Assembly (NCBI RefSeq): GCF_019279795.1
Contig: NC_056732.1
Location: 1,080,941,119 to 1,081,005,118 of the forward strand
Length of the DNA: 64,000 nucleotides
Direction: 5' to 3'
From: Protopterus annectens
Lineage: Eukaryota > Chordata > Ceratodontiformes > Protopteridae
Part shown: piece by piece, positions 21,761-32,124 of the stretch
How positions within the stretch are numbered: position 1 is the stretch's first letter
Layout: every line of letters begins with the position of its first letter
Translations under genes and position numbers: made by a program
The notes under the pieces: generated by a model
What the model saw: only the letters and a program-made list of their open reading frames with translations
Database searches by the model: none
What the model was told of the DNA's origin: nothing

Positions 21761-23326
21761 CTAAGTGGAACTAGTAGGAGCCAGGATGCCCTTCAAGACT
21801 ACAGTGGCAAAGCCCGCTCTAGATTTGGAGTATAATGGTAGGTGATAGTGCTTGGAGAAAGCATGTACAGAACTCCCAAGTGGCTGCTTCCAAAATATCT
21901 TGGTAGGAACCCCCGTGAGGAAAGCTGCAGAGGTAGCTGTGGCCCTTGTGGAGTGAGATCTGATGCCTGTAGGTACAGTTTTACCATGAAAAGAGTAACA
22001 AAAGTGGATGCAGTGGGCTATCCATTTTGAGATTATCTGTTTGGAAATAGGCTTCCCTTGAGAACCTGTAGCATAGGACACAAAGAGTTGCTCTGATTTT
22101 CTGAAAGGCTTTGTTCTGTCCATATAATAACGAAGCTGTCTGTGAATGTCCAAGGAATGTAGTAGTCTCTCCCCTTTGTTTTGTGGATTAGGGTAAAAGG
22201 TAGGTAAGTGGATAGCCTGATTTAAGGCTACCCTGGATACTACCTTTGGCATAAAGGAAGGGTTGGTTCGTAAGGAAACTCTGTCCTGATGGAAAATGAT
22301 GAAAGGCTGCACAGCCATGAGGGCTTGTAGTTCCGAAACCCTGCGTGCTGAGGTGATAGCCAGAAGGAAGGCTGTTTTCCATGACAAATATTGCAGTTCT
22401 GTTGAAGCAGCTGGCTCAAAAGGAGGCAGGGTCAGTTTTTCTAGAATGAAATTGAGGTCCCAAGCAGGTACTGGTTGCTTCCTTGGGGGTTTTATATTCT
22501 TAGCCCCTCTGAGGAACTGTCTTAAGAGAGGGTGAGAGAATAAAGGAGGATCAGTGTTGAATTCTGCAGAAATGGCTGAGGCATGGATTTTGATGGAGGA
22601 GAATGAAAGTCCACTGCTTAGCATCTCAGCTAGGTACTGTAATTTTTGAGGTAAATTAAGTATTCCATGATTCTGACCCTTTTTCTGATTCCAGGCACAA
22701 AACCGTTTCCATTTTGCGGAGTAGGCTTTTCTAGTAGAAGTCCTTCTAGCCACCAAAATGACATTGTGCACCTCCTTGGAGAGTAGGGTCTGTTGTGAAT
22801 TTAAGGAATCCTCCATGCGGCTAGATTGAGTGTTTTCAGCTGATTGTGAAGAGTTTTGAAGTTGTGCTGAGTCAGTAGAAGAGGAATTAGAGGCAGGATC
22901 CATGGTGGGGAATGTGTCAGGCTCCTCAGGAGTGGGTACCAGTGTTGTCTTGGCCAGTCTGGAGCAATGAGAATCATCTTTGGTCTGTCTGCTCTGGCTT
23001 TTAATAGAACTTTGGGAAGCAGAGGAAGAGGTGGAAAGGCATAAACTGTCATTGTTGTCCAACTGAAAGAGAGTGCGTCCACTTTCCAGGCCTGTGGATG
23101 AAAGGCCCTTGAGCAGAATTTTGTCAATTGGTAATTTCTGTGGGTGGCAAAGAGATCTATGTCTGGCCTTCCCCATGCTTGAATTATCTTTGTAAAAACT
23201 TGAGGATGCAACTTCCATTCGTGTGGATCTGTCATATTTCTGCTTAGGTTGTCTGCCAGCGTGTTTTCCTTGCCTGGCAGGAACTGTGCTTGAAGCTGGA
23301 TTTGTAATTCCAGAGCCATGTTCCAA
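21761..23326 (-). CDS. DIRS-2 tyrosine recombinase (fossil)
   Basis: 521 residues. A Ser/Gln-rich N-terminus is followed by the recombinase core with ITSARRVSELQALM, HSTRATATSAAF and SKHYHLPLYSKS, the expected Arg, His-x-x-Arg and Tyr blocks. It overlaps the end of the RT/RNase H frame, a family feature. It would act on the circular DNA intermediate. Confidence 0.9.
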   Translation of the reverse strand: MEHGSGITNPASSTVPARQGKHAGRQPKQKYDRSTRMEVASSSFYKDNSSMGKARHRSLCHPQKLPIDKILLKGLSSTGLESGRTLFQLDNNDSLCLSTSSSASQSSIKSQSRQTKDDSHCSRLAKTTLVPTPEEPDTFPTMDPASNSSSTDSAQLQNSSQSAENTQSSRMEDSLNSQQTLLSKEVHNVILVARRTSTRKAYSAKWKRFCAWNQKKGQNHGILNLPQKLQYLAEMLSSGLSFSSIKIHASAISAEFNTDPPLFSHPLLRQFLRGAKNIKPPRKQPVPAWDLNFILEKLTLPPFEPAASTELQYLSWKTAFLLAITSARRVSELQALMAVQPFIIFHQDRVSLRTNPSFMPKVVSRVALNQAIHLPTFYPNPQNKGERLLHSLDIHRQLRYYMDRTKPFRKSEQLFVSYATGSQGKPISKQIISKWIAHCIHFCYSFHGKTVPTGIRSHSTRATATSAAFLTGVPTKIFWKQPLGSSVHAFSKHYHLPLYSKSRAGFATVVLKGILAPTSST

Positions 23327-24747
23327 AGAGAAATTGCCTGCATAAGGGATATGAATGGGTTCCTCCCTGTTTGTTTATGTACCACATCACTGTGGTGTTG
23401 TCTGTCCTTATCAATAGCTGGCCTGGATGCAGTAGGTCTTTGAAAGCCATAATAGCATTTATTACTGCTAGCATTTCCTTTTGATTGATGTGTAGGTGCT
23501 TTTCTTTCTGGGACCATTTGCCCTGAATGCACCAATCTGTCATGCGCGGCCCCCCAGGCGTAGTCCGAGGCGTCTGTTGTGATGACTTGATTTGCTTGAG
23601 GCTTGCAGAATGGGAGACCTATGTTTCTTTGGCATGCTTGAGCCCACCACAGAAATTCCTTTTGAAGACATGGAATCAGTGGTATAATTGTTTCCAAACT
23701 GTGGCTGTGTTGAGACCATAAGTTTTTTAGGTACCATTGAAGTTTCCTCATATGCAGCTTTGCACATGGGATTAGCAGGATGCAAGATGCCATGAAACCC
23801 AGAGCCTGCAGGATTTTCCTTGCAGTCAGCCTGGTGAAGGTTGCCAGTTTTCTGAAGTATTGAGTTAGTTGCCCTTGTTTCTCTGGCGTGAGGTAGGCCA
23901 TATGGGTGTTTGTATTCAAGCTGGCACCCAAGAAAATTATTGTTTGAGAGGGTATTAGTCTTGATTTCTTTTTGTTGACTGTGTATCCCAGAGAATTCAA
24001 CAACATTATTACAAACGCCAGGTGTTTCAGAAGTATGTGTTTGCTGTCCGCTTGGATCAGGCAGTCGTCCAAATATGGGTATATTTGTATCCCTTGAAGT
24101 CTGCAGAAGGCAATTACTGATGCCAGGCATTTCGTGAACACTGTGGGCGCAGTAGATAAGCCAAAGGGCAATGCAGAGAATTGATAATGGGTTGAACCTG
24201 CAAGAAATCTGAGGTATCTTCTGCAATCTTGTCTGACTGGGACATGCAGGTATGCCTCCTTGAGGTCCAATGTTACCAGCCAAGACTCCTTGCCCAGCAT
24301 GGGAAGAAGCTGCTGTAATGTGAGCATCATGAATTTTGGTACGAGTAAATATGTGTTTAGGATGGATAGGTCCAAAATAGGTCTCCAATCTTTGCCCTTC
24401 CTTGGTACCAGGAATAGTCTGGAATAAAAACCTTGACCCTGTTCTTGTGCAGGTACCTCTTGAATAGCTTTCATGTCCATGAGATCTGAAATTTGTTTTT
24501 GTGCCTCTGCCCTTTGATTGTGTGGCAGGTTTGGCATGCCTCTCATTTTTGGAAGGGTGTGAAAGTGGAATCTGTAGCCTCTGTCTATAATGTCCAGGAT
24601 CAATTTGTCTTTTGTGACAATATGCCAATTTTTCAAAAATAATGCCAGTTTTCCGCCTAAAGGTGCTGCCATTTGAGCCTTGCTTGGCATGCAAAGGGGA
24701 AAGTCATTGGTTCTGCTTTCTGAATGGCTGTGAACTATCCTCACCAC
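22801..24747 (-). CDS. DIRS-2 reverse transcriptase / RNase H (fossil)
   Basis: 648 residues. RT blocks are DWRPILDLSILNTYL, VTLDLKEAYLHVPV, QFSALPFGLSTAP and catalytic YPYLDDCLI near residues 130-260. An RNase H-like part follows (TTDASDYAWGAA), and the C-terminal region has ADNLSRN and DLFATHRN. Such a domain order is typical of DIRS polymerase proteins. Confidence 0.9.
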   Translation of the reverse strand: MVRIVHSHSESRTNDFPLCMPSKAQMAAPLGGKLALFLKNWHIVTKDKLILDIIDRGYRFHFHTLPKMRGMPNLPHNQRAEAQKQISDLMDMKAIQEVPAQEQGQGFYSRLFLVPRKGKDWRPILDLSILNTYLLVPKFMMLTLQQLLPMLGKESWLVTLDLKEAYLHVPVRQDCRRYLRFLAGSTHYQFSALPFGLSTAPTVFTKCLASVIAFCRLQGIQIYPYLDDCLIQADSKHILLKHLAFVIMLLNSLGYTVNKKKSRLIPSQTIIFLGASLNTNTHMAYLTPEKQGQLTQYFRKLATFTRLTARKILQALGFMASCILLIPCAKLHMRKLQWYLKNLWSQHSHSLETIIPLIPCLQKEFLWWAQACQRNIGLPFCKPQANQVITTDASDYAWGAAHDRLVHSGQMVPERKAPTHQSKGNASSNKCYYGFQRPTASRPAIDKDRQHHSDVVHKQTGRNPFISLMQAISLWNMALELQIQLQAQFLPGKENTLADNLSRNMTDPHEWKLHPQVFTKIIQAWGRPDIDLFATHRNYQLTKFCSRAFHPQAWKVDALSFSWTTMTVYAFPPLPLLPKVLLKARADRPKMILIAPDWPRQHWYPLLRSLTHSPPWILPLIPLLLTQHNFKTLHNQLKTLNLAAWRIP

Positions 24748-26484
24748 CTCTTGGTGTAGGTGCTTGCCATTGTCTGCCTCTAAATGATCCTTGAGATTGC
24801 CCTCTACCCCTCGGGCGCCTGTATCTACCTCTTTGAGGTCTGTCCGTGGCTGGAAAGGACCAATTTTTTGAAGGCCAATTTCTACTGAAACGTGGAGATT
24901 GTACCTGTAGGAAATCTTTCACTGTTTGCATTGATTTTGCCTTTTCCTCCATTTTCTTTAATACCTCCTCAGCTTTAACACCAAACAATACATCTTTTTG
25001 AAGAGGTGCATCTAGTAATTTAGCTTTGACATGATCTGGTAAGGTTTGCTCTTTGAGCCAAGCATGCCTACGTATGACTGATCCTGTAACAGCAGCTCTA
25101 CATGAGGCCTCTAAAGCATCAAAACCACATTGCAAGGTATGTTTACCCACTTGCTCTGCACTATGCAACAAATCCTGCAACTCCTTCAAGTCTGGTTGTC
25201 CAGGTTGTGACATTTTGCTTTTCAACTGAGATAACAAAAACTGTTGATACTTTAACATATGGAACTGACAGTTTAATGCCCTCATGGTTAAGGTGGCCGA
25301 GGTGTATACCTTTTCCCCCCACCTTTCTAAAGCTCTGGGATCTCTATCTGAAGGTAATGGATTTTTGGCAGTGGAGGCCTTAATTCCCTTGGGACCCTGT
25401 GAAACAGTTTCTGGGTCAGCCGCATGGCTTTTGTATAGGAATTGGTGTGAATCAGGAACCCGGTAATACCTGTCAGGCTTGACTGGAGCTGGAGGTAAGG
25501 AATCTGGGTTAAGGCTGGCCTCTGAATACACATCATCTAGTATGTCTAAGACAAGAGGGATAGCTAGAGGCCTGTGCTGAGGGAGCAAGAAGAAATCCCT
25601 GAGCCTTTTCTTGGAGTCTGAGTAATCTTGGCCTTCCCAGTGGAAGTGTTCCCTCAAGGTATGCAAGGTTTCCACAAAAGAGTAGTCCTCGGGGGGGAGA
25701 CAGAGGGAATGGACTCCTCTGCATCAGAATCTTCAAAAGGGGAGTATAAATGTTCCTGGTCTTCAGAATGTTCTGAAGTAATGGAGGCCTGGTCCGAGGA
25801 AGGGTATTCTTCCTCCACTCTGGGACTTTTGTCCGAGGGGGGTTGAGAACCCCTGATAAGAGTAATCAAATCCTCAGCCATTTTGAGCATCTGCTTTTTA
25901 GGCATGGGGCCTTGACAGGAGCCCTGTGCAGCTTGTCTTTTAGTATGCATGGCTGCTTTAGATTTAGTGAAAGCCTTAATGGAAAAAGAAGAAGGCCTGA
26001 AGACACCTTGAGAGGTGGCAGGCCTGTCTAAACTCTGAGTTTCCCCGCCAAGAGTGGCTTCGGTATCTGTAGTCGGAGTGTGGGCCGAAGAGCCAGCGAC
26101 CTCGGGCACAGAAGACACTGCTAATGAAGTATCATCGGTAGTCAGGGGCTGCGTAGGTGCCTCGCTGAGAACCGGAGCACCTGTAGTCGGCTTTAGCGTG
26201 GTGTCGGTAGAAGTCACGGACCTCGTATGTCGGTCCTTATCTTTGCGTCTTTTACTCAAAACTGGAGTCAGAGTATCCGACGACATAATGTAATTAAACT
26301 TTTTGCCAAAATAGTGTTGGTCGAACTCCGCCAGATGCTTAATAGTGGGTCTGTTGAATGTAGCACAAAAACGACAGGCCGAGACGTCGTGGTCTGGGCC
26401 TAAGCAAGGAATGCAGAGGGAATGGAAATCCTTATGCGGTATTTGCTTCCCACATGAAATGCAATTATTAACTTTGTCTGACAT
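24704..26484 (-). CDS. DIRS-2 gag-like region (fossil)
   Basis: The N-terminus has two Cys-rich knots (NNCISCGKQIPH, CIPCLGPDHDVSACRFC), then a Ser/Thr-rich stretch, MPKKQMLKMAEDLITLI, and a basic Arg/Gly-rich C-terminus (RGRYRRPRGRGQSQGSFRGR). The basic tail suggests nucleic-acid binding. It is shared with the partial DIRS at 15917-16905. Confidence 0.75.
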
Positions 26485-26614
26485 CGGTCTGAGGCAAGAA
26501 AAGTTTCCCCAATGGAGTACTTAGCTTTCAAGAAGACTTCGGGTGAAAAATATTCGTAATCTCAGGAGCTGGCCGACCGGCACTTGCGAACTGCTTCTGC
26601 TTCGGGCACCGCGT

Positions 26615-26796
26615 GGCAAGAAAGACTGAAGAAAATGGCGTCGGCTGGTTCTTTTATACCCCTGTCGCACTGACGTCAGGGAAGAAGCGACGACATCCGA
26701 CGCCGGACCTAGACTTTGGAATTCGGCCGACCGAGGACCCGCCTGACGGCAGGAAAACCCATCTGTTATGACTGCAGCTGTATGCACAATGAACAT
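26615..26796 (-). repeat. DIRS-2 right inverted terminal repeat
   Basis: Reverse complement of 21235-21447 over its inner part; outer end reads gcacaatgaacat. Confidence 0.88.
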
Positions 26797-27558
26797 CCAC
26801 ACTCACTAAAATTCCAGTCTCACATAGACCTACCACGACAGCAAACCAAACACAAACACACAAAAACATACTCGGAGGCTCTAAATAAAAATCTGCCTAA
26901 GCAGCAGAGACCTCCAAAGCAGACACTCAAGCAACCGCTACCCCAAAACAAAACACGTGCAACACATAGCTCACAAAGCCAGTGTGCCGAACAGTCACAG
27001 CCCTTAAGGCTAAACAACACACCTGATATACTTGCAATAGGTGACTCTATCGTCAGGCACACTGACGTCCCGCTCACCAGGCTGAACAAGAAGAAGGTCA
27101 TGGTGAGCTGCCTGTCGGGCGCTAGGATCCACCACATAACACAAGCACTCAGGTCACTCCAAGGCAAGTACAAATATGACTCAGTCATTGTCCATGCTGG
27201 TGTGAATGACCTGAGACATACCTCCCTGGACTACATGAAAAGAGACATAGAGGAGCTCTCTGAGCATGTAGCCCAGGCCGGTATGACCCTGACCTTGAGT
27301 AGCATCTTACCCTCACCAAGAATAATGCCACAATATGAAGACAAGATGATGAATTTCAACAATTGGCTTAAGTATTGGTGTCATTCAAAGGGGATCCAAT
27401 GCCTGTCAGCCTGGGATGACATGCTCGACAAGCCACGATGCTTCGCTAGGGGCGGCTTGCACCTGTCACCCCTGGGCTTTCGGATATTGGCAAAGGCTCT
27501 TGCTACACCCATAGTGCCTTTTTTAGGCAAGGTTCAAAAGACAAACCCACCTCCATAG
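26797..27558 (+). CDS. CR1-A ORF1, C-terminal part with SGNH/GDSL-type esterase domain
   Basis: After a basic, Gln-rich linker the protein shows the esterase blocks IGDSIVRH (nucleophile Ser), SCLSGARIHHI, VHAGVNDLRH (Gly-x-Asn-Asp) and GGLHLSPLGFRIL. The last block normally reads Asp-x-x-His; CR1-B keeps TDGLHLSPLG, whereas this copy reads RGGLHLSPLG, so the catalytic Asp is replaced. Esterase domains in ORF1 are known for CR1-like LINEs. It ends just before ORF2, the usual CR1 spacing. It is part of a dead copy. Confidence 0.88.
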   Translation, partial: PHSLKFQSHIDLPRQQTKHKHTKTYSEALNKNLPKQQRPPKQTLKQPLPQNKTRATHSSQSQCAEQSQPLRLNNTPDILAIGDSIVRHTDVPLTRLNKKKVMVSCLSGARIHHITQALRSLQGKYKYDSVIVHAGVNDLRHTSLDYMKRDIEELSEHVAQAGMTLTLSSILPSPRIMPQYEDKMMNFNNWLKYWCHSKGIQCLSAWDDMLDKPRCFARGGLHLSPLGFRILAKALATPIVPFLGKVQKTNPPP

Positions 27559-27579
27559 GTATCACAAGGAATAAGAAAC

Positions 27580-30363
27580 TAAGAGTAATGCTACTCAACG
27601 CCAGAAGTCTAAACCTCAAGATGCACTTTTCGAAACTCTCCTTAGCATGGAGAACATCGATATCTGTGCAGTAACAGAAAACTGGTTCAAGGCTCCCGAG
27701 AGCACCCCAGCACTACCAGGTTATACCTCATACCATGCTTTTCGGCCCCAAAACTTGGACCAAACCACAAAAGGAGGGGGAGTATCAAAATTCGTCAAGA
27801 TACCCACACCTCCAGGTTGGTGGCACAGTACGAAGCATCAGAGACTATCCATGTGCAACTAACAGTGGGTAAAACTGCCTTCCAGTTTATAGCCTGCTAC
27901 AGACCACCCTCCAAAACCCAGGAACCCCACTCAGCCTTCCTGAGAACACTGGAAAATATGAATGTCTCTCCAAACACCATTATATTGGGCGACTTCAACT
28001 ACCCAAACATAGACTGGGAGCATTACTCTAGCTCCAAAACCCTAGCCCAAAGGTTCCTAGAATTTATAAACTCAAATGCTATGAAACAACTTGTTACCAC
28101 TCCCACGAGAGGGGAAAACACACTGGACCTGATCATCACCAACATGGGGACTCTATACTCCAGACCAGAAGTGTATCCCTCACTGGCAAGATCAGACCAT
28201 AAACTAATCTCACTGGATATTCACATCCCAACCCCACCTCCTGCCCAGAAAACCACAGTGAAAAACTTCTCTAAAGCAAATTTCACACTCCTCAAAACCG
28301 AGGTGGAATCCTTTAAAGCCCCCAGGCCTGTGGGAAATACGGCCCAGACTGCAGAATCCTTACACATTCTATGAACACCTTCAGGAATGCATGGATCATG
28401 CAATCCCAAATAAAACCAAGACCCAATCCTCCAAAGGCAGACGTCCTGTCTGGTGGACCCCAGCCATAAACAAACTATACAATAGAAGGAGGAAGCTACG
28501 ACATGACAGAGCAAAATCCCAAAAAGGGAAGGCATCTCTGAACAGTATTAACAAAAAACTACGGGCACTCATAAAATCGTCTAAGGCCAGCTTCAAGAGA
28601 AAAATTGCACAGGACACTAAGGATAATCACAAGGCTTTCTTTAGTTATGTTAGGAACCTGGGTGGGAATTCCCAGATATGCTCAGAATTGGCCCAAAAAA
28701 AAAAAATACACCAGACCCACAGACATTGCCAACATCCTAGCTGACAGGTTCAGCACAAACTTCTCCCCATCAAAAGGGCAAATATCTATCCCAGCAGAGT
28801 GCTGCCCCCCTGACATCTCAGATGCTCAGGTAAGAGCCGCCCTCTCCAAAGCAAAAAACACAGCATCAATGGGACCAGACGGTGTCCTGGGCTGCGCCCT
28901 ACATGAACTCCAAGAAGAGCTAAACCCAAACATAAAACTACTGTTCAATCTCAGCCTTACTACAGGATATGTACCCAAAGAGTGGCGTACAGCAACAGTG
29001 GTCCCTCTCCATAAAGGTGGTACCTCAACGGATCCTGGAAACTATCGCCCCATAAGCCTGACTAGCTTGGTCTGCAAAGCTATGGAAAGGATCATCATGG
29101 ACCTCATAAATAAAGATATTGGGGACCTACAGACACTGGATCCTACCCAGCTCGACTTTGTTAAGGGCAGATCCTGCCTATTAAACCTGGTCGATTTCTT
29201 TGAAACAGTCACCAAGGCCATTGACGAGGGGAAGGTGGTCCACACAGCCTACCTGGACCTCGCAAAAGCCTTCGATACAATACCCCACTCTGGCATTATA
29301 GACAAGCTCACCAGCTTAAATATAAACCCCTATGTCACTAGATGGGTTGCAAACTGGCTCAAGGACAGAACCCACATGGTTAGAATTGCTGGAGCCATGT
29401 CAGACTCCAAACCAGTTACAAGTGGCATTCCACAAGGCTCAGTCCGGGGACCTCTCTTGTTCGGTATATATTTCTCGGAGGTACAGGTCAACACGGAAGG
29501 AATGTGGTTGACCAAGTTCACAGATGACTGCAAACTGGGCGCCATAATCGACTCTCCAGCTGACACAAGCATCCTCCAAAAAGGCCTCATAGAAACAGAC
29601 AACTGGTGCCAGAGTCATGGCCTCAGGTTAAACGCCAAAAAGTGCATAGTCATCCCCTTTGGCAAAAACAAAGTGCCCACAAATTACCACATAAGTGGTA
29701 ATCCATTAAGTACAGAAGAAGTAATTAGGGACCTGGGGAGCCAAGTTGATAGCAATCTCTCATTTGACAACCACGTGGCCAAAGTGGTTAGAAAAACATT
29801 TTATATAGCCCACCTAATCATGAAGGGATTCATTTCTAGATCAGGGGAGGTCATCGTGCCTCTTTACTCATCCCTCATCAGGCCCATAATTGAGTACAAT
29901 GCCCCTTTTGGGATGTACCTTACCAGACACCTGCAGCAACTGGAAAGACCCCAAAAGTACCTCACCAAGAGGATCAAAGGGCTCAAACAGATACCATATG
30001 CTGCCCGGTTAAAGAAACTCCAGCTCTACTCAGTGGCATACTGCCTGCTCAGACGCGATCTGTGCCTGACGTATAAAGCCATGTCCAACCCGGAATTAAT
30101 GGACATGCTGCACCTCAGAAAATCCAAATCCCATCGAGCTACGCGCTCGAGACTTGAACCTCAGCACTGAAATAAATAGGACATGCTGGAGGGACAGATT
30201 CATAACCCAGAGACTCCCTTCACTCTGGAATAAAATCCCAGTCCAGGTTACGCAGAGTCCCTCATTGACTCTTCAAGAGGAATCTTGATGAGTGGATGGG
30301 AGATCGTAGGTTTACCCCGGGTATCACTTCTGTGTCACTGTTAGACAGAGGCACAGTATACTA
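27580..30363 (+). pseudogene. CR1-A ORF2: endonuclease and reverse transcriptase, broken
   Basis: APE-type endonuclease motifs appear in order: LLNARSLNLK, DICAVTENWF, GDFNYPNIDW and ARSDHKLISL (about 27590-28230). RT follows (about 28840-29660) with YRPISLTSLVCKAMER, AYLDLAKAFDTIPHSG, SGIPQGSV and the catalytic block FTDDCKLG, where most CR1 read Phe/Tyr-Ala-Asp-Asp. The C-terminal part ends near 30363. At least four reading-frame shifts split it (near 27625, 27797, 28340-28700 and 30160), for example a 1-base loss relative to CR1-B in the endonuclease. It is not functional. Confidence 0.88.
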
Positions 30364-30480
30364 ACCTCGAAAAAGGGCATAGCAAAATTAATTTAAAATG
30401 GGTGGCGAAAGCCAAACACACTCTGGCTAGGCTTATAAATGCCCTAGGGCAGATAGCCTAGTATGAACCTATGAACCATT
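30364..30480 (+). repeat. CR1-A 3' tail
   Basis: A short 3' UTR ending in the octamer-like repeat tatgaacctatgaacc. CR1 elements end in short tandem octamers. CR1-B, CR1-C and the two tRNA-SINEs end in variants of the same motif. Confidence 0.8.
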
Positions 30481-30959
30481 GTTGCCAGCCAAACTCAACC
30501 AACTTCTACCTGTGCTTTTCAAGTGAGCCAATAGTGATGGCTTCTGGACTTCTCATACAATGAAATGAAACTCCCTTCAAGGAAAACCAATGATAGTAGG
30601 CAAATCTGTCAAACACACACGACAAGCCTCTTGTGTCCACTGCCTCATTAGGTGAATGGGGATATTCTTCTCCTCTTTTCACACCTACTATGCAAATTTC
30701 TCTGTTACTGAAATGATGATGAATGCCAATACAGTCAGGAATGATGAAACCAATCGTAGAGCAAATCATTTTAAAAAATAATTATTATAGTTTTCACTAC
30801 TATATCTTATAAAATTTTGTGAAAATGCTGTCATTATTCTTGACGGTTTCACTTAGTGGTCACGCAATTTTTAAAATGTTAGTAATTACCTAAATTACAA
30901 AACGTATGAATTCTGCATGTAGACTGAGATAAAAACTGGTAACATAAATTTTGAAGTGG
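30481..30959. other. non-coding stretch
   Basis: No gene or repeat recognised. Confidence 0.45.
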
Positions 30960-31665
30960 TTTGAATATGAGCACTGGATGCACGCAGCTACTGGCTATGT
31001 CAACAGACAATTTACAAAGAAAATGCATCCACAAGATCTATGTACGAACCTATATGGAATTCTTCAGAGCATTTCTTGGTAAAACCCTCCCTCCCAGCAT
31101 TAGGCTACCTCTCTTTAAAGCCTTCCTAAAAGAACACCTAAATAAATCATGGCTATGCGTGTGCATAACCCCAGTCTAACACACACTCTGCCCTCCTATA
31201 CCTCCTTCAATTATGTTAAAATATCCACTATCATTAAGCACTTTCAAGACTGGAAAAAATGTACTATACTACTCATATCTTTCTACTCCCTTGTGAACTA
31301 AACAGCACAAGTATTCTTCCAATTCAACCATGAAGAATGGCATTGTGTAAATATCCTATCACTGTGCAGTGACACTATATAATGCTAAAAGTCGTATAAC
31401 TTTGACAAGACTTTTACAGATTTGACAATTTTGTGTAAAGTGTTATCAAGATAAACGTGTAATGTATTCACTGCATACTTATGTCTCCTAATTTTGCTTA
31501 TAGGTCTCTGTGTAAAGTTATCACAGTTAAACTAGCAATGTACTCCCTGTATACTTATATATTGTAGTTTACTTGTACATCTTGTAATTTTCTAAAATTG
31601 TGGAGCTTTTCTCCACAGGCCTAGTCATACTATCTCAGTTAACAAATGTCAAATAAATAATAAAT
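30960..31665 (+). mobile_element. possible LINE 3' end, family uncertain
   Basis: A short open stretch ends with LPPSIRLPLFKAFLKEHLNK, which resembles the last residues of L2/Rex-like LINE polymerases. It is followed by about 470 bp of A/T-rich tail ending in aaataaataataaata. Within the tail, gtgtaaagt[g]ttatca and the sequence after it occur twice about 80 bp apart. The coding remnant is too short for firm assignment. Confidence 0.4.
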
Positions 31666-31671
31666 ACATTT

Positions 31672-31712
31672 CTCTCAACCTGAAGAGAGTACAAATCTGG
31701 ACAAATATTTGT
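31672..31712. repeat. MITE-like terminus beside the hAT gene
   Basis: Reads tctctcaacctgaagagagt and then aaatctggac, matching the left ends of the MITEs at 12551, 13131, 15669 and 48975. The sequence after it differs from the MITE interior. It could be the 3' terminus of a transposon containing the gene at 32125-34457, or an unrelated MITE stub. No matching opposite end was found upstream of the gene. Confidence 0.4.
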
Positions 31713-31840
31713 AAAAAGTAGGTATATTTAGCCACAAAATCTGGATAACTAACATGGAAATTGTAAGCCCACAATTCACAAAGACAAATATAAAAGTGTG
31801 AAAAACAGAAATGACAAAAATATAACCAAAATAATTGTGT

Positions 31841-31846
31841 TTTATT
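31841..31846 (-). promoter_or_regulatory. candidate poly(A) signal AATAAA
   Basis: Canonical hexamer on the minus strand, about 280 bp past the stop codon of the hAT-type gene. Confidence 0.45.
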
Positions 31847-32124
31847 CAAATTAAACTTTGCCAACAGACAAGTAAAAAGTAAACTGGTATAAAAATGAAA
31901 TATATAATGCAAATGTTTTATAAAAAATAAAATAAATACTATTGTAGCCCATGTTTGCTGCTCTCACAACAGGACTGCTGCATCTTTGCCTTCAGTCAGG
32001 AGGACTGCACGGCCTGGTGGATACATTTTTGTTGTAAGCTGCAGCTGCCTTTTTTTGTAGCCTGAATAACGGCTAGGCTTAAAAGCATCCCCCTGGAAAG
32101 TTAGTCTAGTAATCACCAACAGAT

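Larger units (their letters stand above)
21235..26796 (-). mobile_element. DIRS-2: DIRS-type retrotransposon inserted in CR1-A ORF1 (fossil)
   Basis: Coding direction is minus, 5.56 kb. It has inverted terminal repeats (21235-21447 and 26615-26796), an internal complementary region (21631-21727), and gag-like, RT/RNase H and recombinase parts, the last two in overlapping frames as is common in DIRS. The interrupted LINE resumes at once on the far side without an evident target duplication. It looks nearly whole, with perhaps one break, and is the youngest-looking of the three DIRS. Confidence 0.92.
4812..30480 (+). mobile_element. CR1-A: CR1-clade LINE split by two large insertions
   Basis: Pieces of one LINE can be followed in order on the + strand: leader repeat 4812-4996, leader 19952-21020, ORF1 start 21021-21234, ORF1 end 26797-27558, ORF2 about 27580-30363, and a 3' tail ending near 30480 in the direct motif tatgaacctatgaacc. 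Summed without the insertions it is about 5.2 kb, a normal size for a full-length CR1. The insertions are a hAT-like element (4997-19951) and DIRS-2 (21235-26796). ORF2 carries several frame breaks, so the copy is dead. CR1-B (58840-63626) is a close relative and serves as the uninterrupted reference. Confidence 0.85.

Noticed and set aside
26716-26796. Apparent 5' extension of the CR1-A ORF1 frame upstream of 26797
   Set aside because: This part is the DIRS-2 terminal repeat that happens to be open in the same frame; it is not CR1 protein.
30506-30769. A short minus-strand open frame between CR1-A and the next LINE remnant
   Set aside because: No motif, no splice context and no similarity to any family that I recognise.
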